Shown here in pieces: positions 58,916 through 64,000 of a stretch of 64,000 bases of DNA (position 1 is the first letter of the stretch; every line of letters starts with the position of its first letter). The notes under the pieces are model-generated. The model saw only the letters and a program-made list of their open reading frames with translations, did no database searches and had not been told where the DNA came from. Source of the DNA: Strigamia acuminata (lineage: Eukaryota > Arthropoda > Chilopoda > Geophilomorpha > Linotaeniidae). A program made the position numbers and the translations under genes. The stretch lies in the NCBI GenBank assembly GCA_949358305.1, contig OX442320.1, forward strand, positions 5,410,259-5,474,258. The letters run 5' to 3'.

Positions 58916-61900
58916 CTATTCTTCTCTGTCATAGAACTTGAGTTTAAATGGTTTGTTTGGTCCAAGAATTATTCCGAAGTTTTGTCCAATAGGCTCATTG
59001 TGGTATTCTATTCTAAAATTCTGCAAAACCTGAAATAATGAAGAAAAAACATCTATTTCTGCATATACTTTCTTTATGATAATAATAAAGTGACTTTAAC
59101 GACATTAATGGTCTCTAAACAATGAATGATGAATCAAAACCACAGGCCTTTGATCAAACGATCATCCTCCGTCAAGCCAGAAGATGGCTGCCATTAATGT
59201 GATTAAAATCCCTATTTCTTTTAATTCCATGTTATTCAATTGGAGTTTTGATAAACATACCTTACAAACTAATATTCTAATTTCTTGCTCTGCTAATCTG
59301 AATCCGACGCACATTCTTGACCCATATCCGAATGGTAGGTGCGCAAACTGGCTAGGCACGTTTTCTCTCCCAACTTCTGCCTTTAACCAGCGCTCTGGTA
59401 AAAATTTATCTGGATCATGAAAATACTTCCCGTTTCTACCGATGGTTACTAACATCGACGCCAATTTAGTCTAAACAAATTGTATTGAGGTGTTAAAAGA
59501 CCACCATCCCACATATTTGGTTCTGTATACCTTAGAAGGAATATGGTAGCCGTTGATTTCAATATCACGGTCGAAAACTCTAGCGGTACCAACAGTTACT
59601 GGATGCAGCCTAATCACCAAACAGAATTATGTCTTTGACTCAGGGTATTAATTTGTAAGCTTCACTGTACCTCATAGATTCTTTTATGCATGCACCTAAG
59701 TACTCTAGTTTACCCAAGTCTTCAGGGGTAATCATTGCATTTCTATCTGGAATAATCTTACGTATTTCTTGATACAACTTTTCCTGTTTCTCTGGATATA
59801 ATGATAATTCATAGAAGAGGAAACTAGAACTCACAGAACTCTTAAAAGAAAGTAAAATGAAAAACTAAATTCAAGAATGTATAATAAACTTATATGCTTA
59901 CAGTGTCTACACCGGCTAAGAAGGTATCCATTACCATACCAGTAATTTTCCTTATATCCATATTGGTTTCCATAAGAATAGCGTTGAGAATGTTATTGGT
60001 GTCGCTTGAGTCATCTTTTATGTTCTCAACAACAGTTTTCAAATACTTTATAATTACTCTGAAATTGGTTTTAAAATGTACAATTGGCACCGCTTGACCT
60101 TGCTAAAACCCAGTCCTTCTTTTTAAGAAGTTCATCCAAAGAACTTCTTCCGGAGAACTTTCTCTAAAGAAGTTCATCCGAAGAACTTCCTCTAAAGAAG
60201 TTCATCCGAAGAATTTCCTCTAAAGAAGTTCATCCAAAGAACTTCCTCTAAAGAAGTTCATCCGAAGAACTTCTTCCGAAGAACTTCCTCCAAAAAACTT
60301 CTTTCAAAAAACCTCCGAAAAACTTCTTCCGAAGAACTTCCTCCGAAGAACTTCTTCCGAACAACTTCTTCAGAACAACTTCTTCCGAACAACTTCTTCC
60401 AAAGAACTTCTTCCGAAGAACTTCTTCCGAAGAACTTCTTTCAAAGGACTTCTTCCGAAGAACTTCTTCTGAACAAGTTTTAACTTACGTTTCAAAATAA
60501 TCTTGTGCTTTGACTAAACTCCTGTAGTTGGGAGTAGATATTAGTTTCCAAGCTCCAAGGCTCATCTCTAAATTATGCAATGTTTTAAATGAAGTAAGAA
60601 CTGAATCAATCACTTTTTGAGGTTCACTGTCTTTTGTTAAACTATCGGACAGGCAACCTAATCGACGACTAAGAGTAACAACACCAATGGCTGAAAATAA
60701 ATCTCAAATTATTCACTATTCATAGTGTTGTAGTTGAAAAATGAATCACTTACATTCTAAAGCCCATTTCATCATTTCATTTAAGAAATCATCAACTTCC
60801 ATGTTTGGTCTGCGAAGACGTTTTAGCCTCTCAATAAAATCATTGGTGACCTAGTGTTAACTTTGAGCAATTTAATTCAATTACACAATTGTAAAGCTTA
60901 GGAACTAAGATTCTAAAGATGAAAATTGGCATAACCTCTTTTGTTTTGCCAAAATCCTTCCCCAGCCCATTTTGTCTTTGAAATTAAAGTTGCTTAGCTT
61001 TACAGTGGTAGAACCTACTATGCTTATTGGTTCAGCATACGTGTGCACTGCATTAATTCTTGCCATGTGCTTCTGCACTTTACTTCTAATATCTTTCCAC
61101 AGTTCACCTTGCCTAAAAGTAAATTTTTAAATTCAGTTGACACATTATCACCAGAAGTATGAAAACCATTGCAGTAACAGTGTGGATAGTCAAGATGTAA
61201 AAGTTTATCTCACTAATAAACGGTGGCAATTTTGTTTTACGATCGCTACGGTAGGTAACCTGAAACAAGTTTCACCTACTCCTTCTCAAAACCAAAAAAG
61301 ACACCTTTAAGACCAATTTATGCTACTTGGGTAGCCAGTGCTACTACAAGTAGCATTTTCCGATTTGATTATCTGTGACTCAATTCAATGTTGATCTCAC
61401 TGAATTTTAATGGTTTTTTCTTCTGGTGTGCCAAATAAAAGATAATATTTCTTTACTCTACAAGTAATCCAACATTTGCATATATTTCGGGTGGTTTACT
61501 TCGTCGATGCTTTGCTAAAGCATCCATTCCAGGACGATTGGGGTATTTGCCTTCTTTCATAAAAGCCTCGCGTACTAATTGAGGACTGAATAAGAAAACT
61601 ATATTGAAGGTTGGCAATTTCATTTTCACCATGTCACCATATTGCTTGTTGAGCGCAACATAAGACTTAAAATTATTCGCATCGTAGTCACCTTTAAAAC
61701 ATTTAAGAGTAAAAATTAAAATCTAACTTCTCTATAGTGTTCAAACAAACCTATCCCAGGTATAAAATCCAACAAATTTCCAAAGATCGGCTTTGGTTTT
61801 GGCCCTGGTATGGCACTTAATGGCTTCAATGTTGACTTCTCTACATCAGTTAGGGTATTAGTCAAATATCTAGCAATCACTTCGAGCTTTGGATTCCTTT

Positions 61901-61922
61901 GCAAACCTCTTCCAGTTAACAT
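58916..61922 (-). CDS. Mitochondrial-clan cytochrome P450, copy C
   Basis: Exons: 61922-61751, 61691-61457, 61112-61019, 60850-60754, 60690-60489, 60058-59902, 59840-59671, 59609-59531, 59470-59261 and 59029-58916. All in phase, 509 aa. Same gene structure as A and B but clearly more diverged (start 'MLTGRGLQRNPKLEV', 'IPGPKPKPIFGN'). I-helix 'AGVDT', ExxR 'KESMR', 'FLPERW', haem loop 'FGYGSRMCVG'. It lacks the hAT-like MITE that A and B share in the last intron, so it branched off first or lost the insert. Intron 5 has a diverged form of the GAAGAACTTCTTCC array. Confidence 0.9.
60120..60478. repeat. Diverged GAAGAACTTCTTCC minisatellite in P450 C intron 5
   Basis: About 25 units, less regular than at 49073-49215, with a 21-bp variant (CTAAAGAAGTTCATCCGAAG). 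It lies at the same intron position as in copy B, immediately before the shared exon 5 donor. Confidence 0.85.
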
Positions 61923-61924
61923 GA

Positions 61925-62380
61925 TGGATTAAATATCAGAACCGTTCACAACTGAACCAACTTTATAATTTCATTGAGAGCATCAATTTATATAATCATA
62001 TCTAGATATATCTGTTTGATCAAATTGAATAATTGTGATCAAGTCTGCAGTTTTAGTTCTGCTGCACTTGATCAAAAGCCGAGTACGTGGCCAAACAGGT
62101 GTTATGCTAGATGCCAGGCCTGCCGCGTGGGTGAGAGATGACTACATGCAAGATTTATGTTCGGCGCCCCCATGATAAATGGATTGGTTGCCTTTGTTCA
62201 AGGCCAAACCACACATACTGTAAACCGATACAACGTTTACCTATTTCCAATTGGTTGAGCCGGATTACGCCTAACTGTGGACTGTTCTCTACTACGCGGA
62301 AAAGTAGTTCTGTCATCTTTGACAATGAAAAAGCGTTGGTAATCGATCACAATGGCGAGTTCGATTACAATTCTGGTGTT
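61925..62380. other. 5' flank of P450 C
   Basis: The first roughly 150 bp resembles the 5' flanks of A and B (GATCAAATTG..., TCTGCAGTTTTAGT). The remainder is unique. No gene seen. Confidence 0.4.
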
Positions 62381-62385
62381 ATGGG

Positions 62386-62582
62386 CAGGTGCTGGACTGG
62401 CCCGTCCCGTCGGGCTACCGGGAATTTTTTGGTGACCTGTAGCCGGGTAGCTCAGTAGCCCGTACCTGGCCCACCGTTGCCTGTAGCCCAGTGGCCCATC
62501 CCTGAACCACCGTTCCCATCCCATCCAGATTTCCTTCCCATCCAGATTTCCCGGTACTAAATTTGTTCTCAGTCCAGCCCTG
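62386..62582 (-). mobile_element. hAT-like MITE, family member 5 (longest copy)
   Basis: Ends CAGGTGCTGGACTGG and CCAGTC-type complement (TCAGTCCAGCCCTG). Perfect 8-bp duplication GTTATGGG (62378-62385 and 62583-62590). It is in the opposite orientation to the other four and is 197 bp, so it may be closer to the full-length form. Confidence 0.85.
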
Positions 62583-62594
62583 GTTATGGGCTAC

Positions 62595-64000
62595 TTTTGT
62601 GTGCCACTATACCAGTGATACGGCTGGAGTTAAGTCAACGTTGTATCGGTTTAGAGTACTACCGGTAGTATAGGTGGCCCTGCTAGCTGTATTCAAAAGT
62701 CCTGTTTCATTGTTTGTTTTTGTTTTGTCATGTTGAAAGTTACGGTACAGAAACAAAAACACAAACACATTTTATGAATGCAGCGCCACAATACTGTATT
62801 AGCATTAACACAAGGAAATTAAGCATGGCACATTTTATTTATTTCTGCGCGTGATACTAAAATCAACTATAAGTTAATCCTTGGAGGCATAAGGCTATAC
62901 GGATTTAGGGACAAGCTCTTTCTTGAATAGGAAAACTTTTTTCCTATCCATTTTTTTTCGTTGAAAATTTGTGACTTTGTTTATCTAATAATAAAGTAAA
63001 TCTCAGGTGAAATTTGTATTGATTCATCATTTATTTAATTAGTTATTCCAGCAAAACTTTTGAACAGGCTTTGCTGCTTTAGTAAAGAGCGCTTAAGCAA
63101 CAGCCTTTTTGCATTTACTGGTAGTGTTTAAAATCACCACCAGATGGCTCAAAGTTCATTATAATTGCATTAACATATTGCGCCATCTATAGATTTAGTA
63201 AAGAACTACAGAAAGCCTATACAGCGCTTCAACTAACTGACCTGCAAATTGTCCCTAAATCCAGAACGGCACATTTTACCCTCCAAGGATTAAACATACA
63301 TTTGTGAATCAGCTTATGAGAAAATCATTTCTTTTATTTCAGTTAGAACATGGAAGTTTATTTATTAACTATTACCGAAAAAAATTACAAATAACCCTAA
63401 TAGAAATCATAAATATTTTCCATAAGATATTATTCTGTCAACGCAATTAATTATTTATGGCATAGAGCTTTCCAAAAATCTAAAATTAATAATATAAATC
63501 TGTTGAATGGTCTTCATCCGCTGGTAAAAAGTAAACTTCGGAAACTTTCCATCTGCCGCTTGATAAAAATAGAATAAATTCACATTTGTTTCCAATAAAA
63601 TTAATAATGTAAGTACCCATCCAAAAAAATCTCTAACATCAATGGAAACCATCTGTCGCATGGCGACAAACTTACAACATAGTAAACTAGTCGTCCACAA
63701 CACATAAACTTTACTGTTTGCTCATTGATCCTTCTCCTTACATAATGGCCCCGCTTCGATCAATATTAGTAAACAGATCCTTCTCCTTAAATAACTGCTC
63801 CACATCGATCAATATTGATATTTTGTCGAAGCACCGGCAAACACCAGACTGGGGGAAACAGTCACCATGAGAACTTCTTACTTACTTTTGTGCTGTTCCC
63901 AAATGATCCTTCTCTGCACAACACTCAACACCACAAGTAAGCCTGTTTTTGTTATACAATAAATCAAAGCCACAGATGTTGAATAACAAAAACTCTTATC
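62595..64000. other. Spacer with flank of a further P450 repeat unit
   Basis: 63340-63440 resembles the P450 3' flanks (GTTTATTTATTA..., ATTACAAATA, AATAGAAATCATAAAT). 63580-63760 resembles the 5' flanks (CATCTGTCGCATGGCGAC; TAAACTTTACTG...CATTGATCC). No P450 exon lies between them, so the gene body is deleted here. No other gene seen. Confidence 0.5.

Overview
This is a eukaryotic, animal nuclear window. Genes are split into many short GT–AG exons, introns are long and AT-rich, and small dispersed elements are common. I rebuilt exons by eye, requiring that splice sites, reading phase and protein family all agree. Gene content points to an arthropod: mitochondrial-type P450s, pickpocket-like DEG/ENaC channels, a SEFIR receptor, and TTAGG/TCAGG-type pentamer repeats. 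A vague resemblance of one intronless ORF to an unnamed arachnid gene family hints at a chelicerate, but that is only a guess.

Layout. (1) 1-24980, minus strand: the 5' two-thirds of a supervillin gene. It has at least 16 coding exons and runs out of the window inside its first gelsolin-like repeat. Three internal alternative first exons all splice in the same phase. Most introns are filled by an intron-specific minisatellite. (2) 25000-29980, plus strand: an intronless two-ORF cassette of unrecognised function. The first copy is full length. The second copy is internally deleted and fused. The flanks are a patchwork of fragments of the neighbouring NCKAP5-like gene and of a supervillin intron. 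A 423-bp inverted-repeat element has inserted into the TATA box of the first copy. (3) 29985-37550, minus: an NCKAP5/NCKAP5L-like gene (nine coding exons, 1105 aa). (4) 37840-40897, minus: an interleukin-17-receptor-like SEFIR receptor (ten exons, 661 aa). (5) 41650-51830 and 58916-61922, minus: three tandem, apparently intact mitochondrial-clan P450 genes (508, 508 and 509 aa, ten exons each with identical intron phases). (6) 53107-58082, minus, between P450 copies B and C: a DEG/ENaC gene whose exons join two complete channel subunits head to tail in one frame (about 753 aa, four membrane helices). (7) 62000-64000: flank of another P450 repeat unit, with no gene seen.

Mobile DNA: a five-member MITE family with 8-bp target duplications and hAT-like ends; a second MITE with 8-bp duplications that holds a minisatellite; a Tigger/pogo-like MITE; a 1-kb near-perfect palindrome carrying two convergent tRNA-like Pol III promoters; and two LTR-like insertions. 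Several insertions can be dated against paralogous empty sites in the window. The strongest candidates for something undescribed are the naturally concatenated DEG/ENaC channel and the duplicated orphan cassette.
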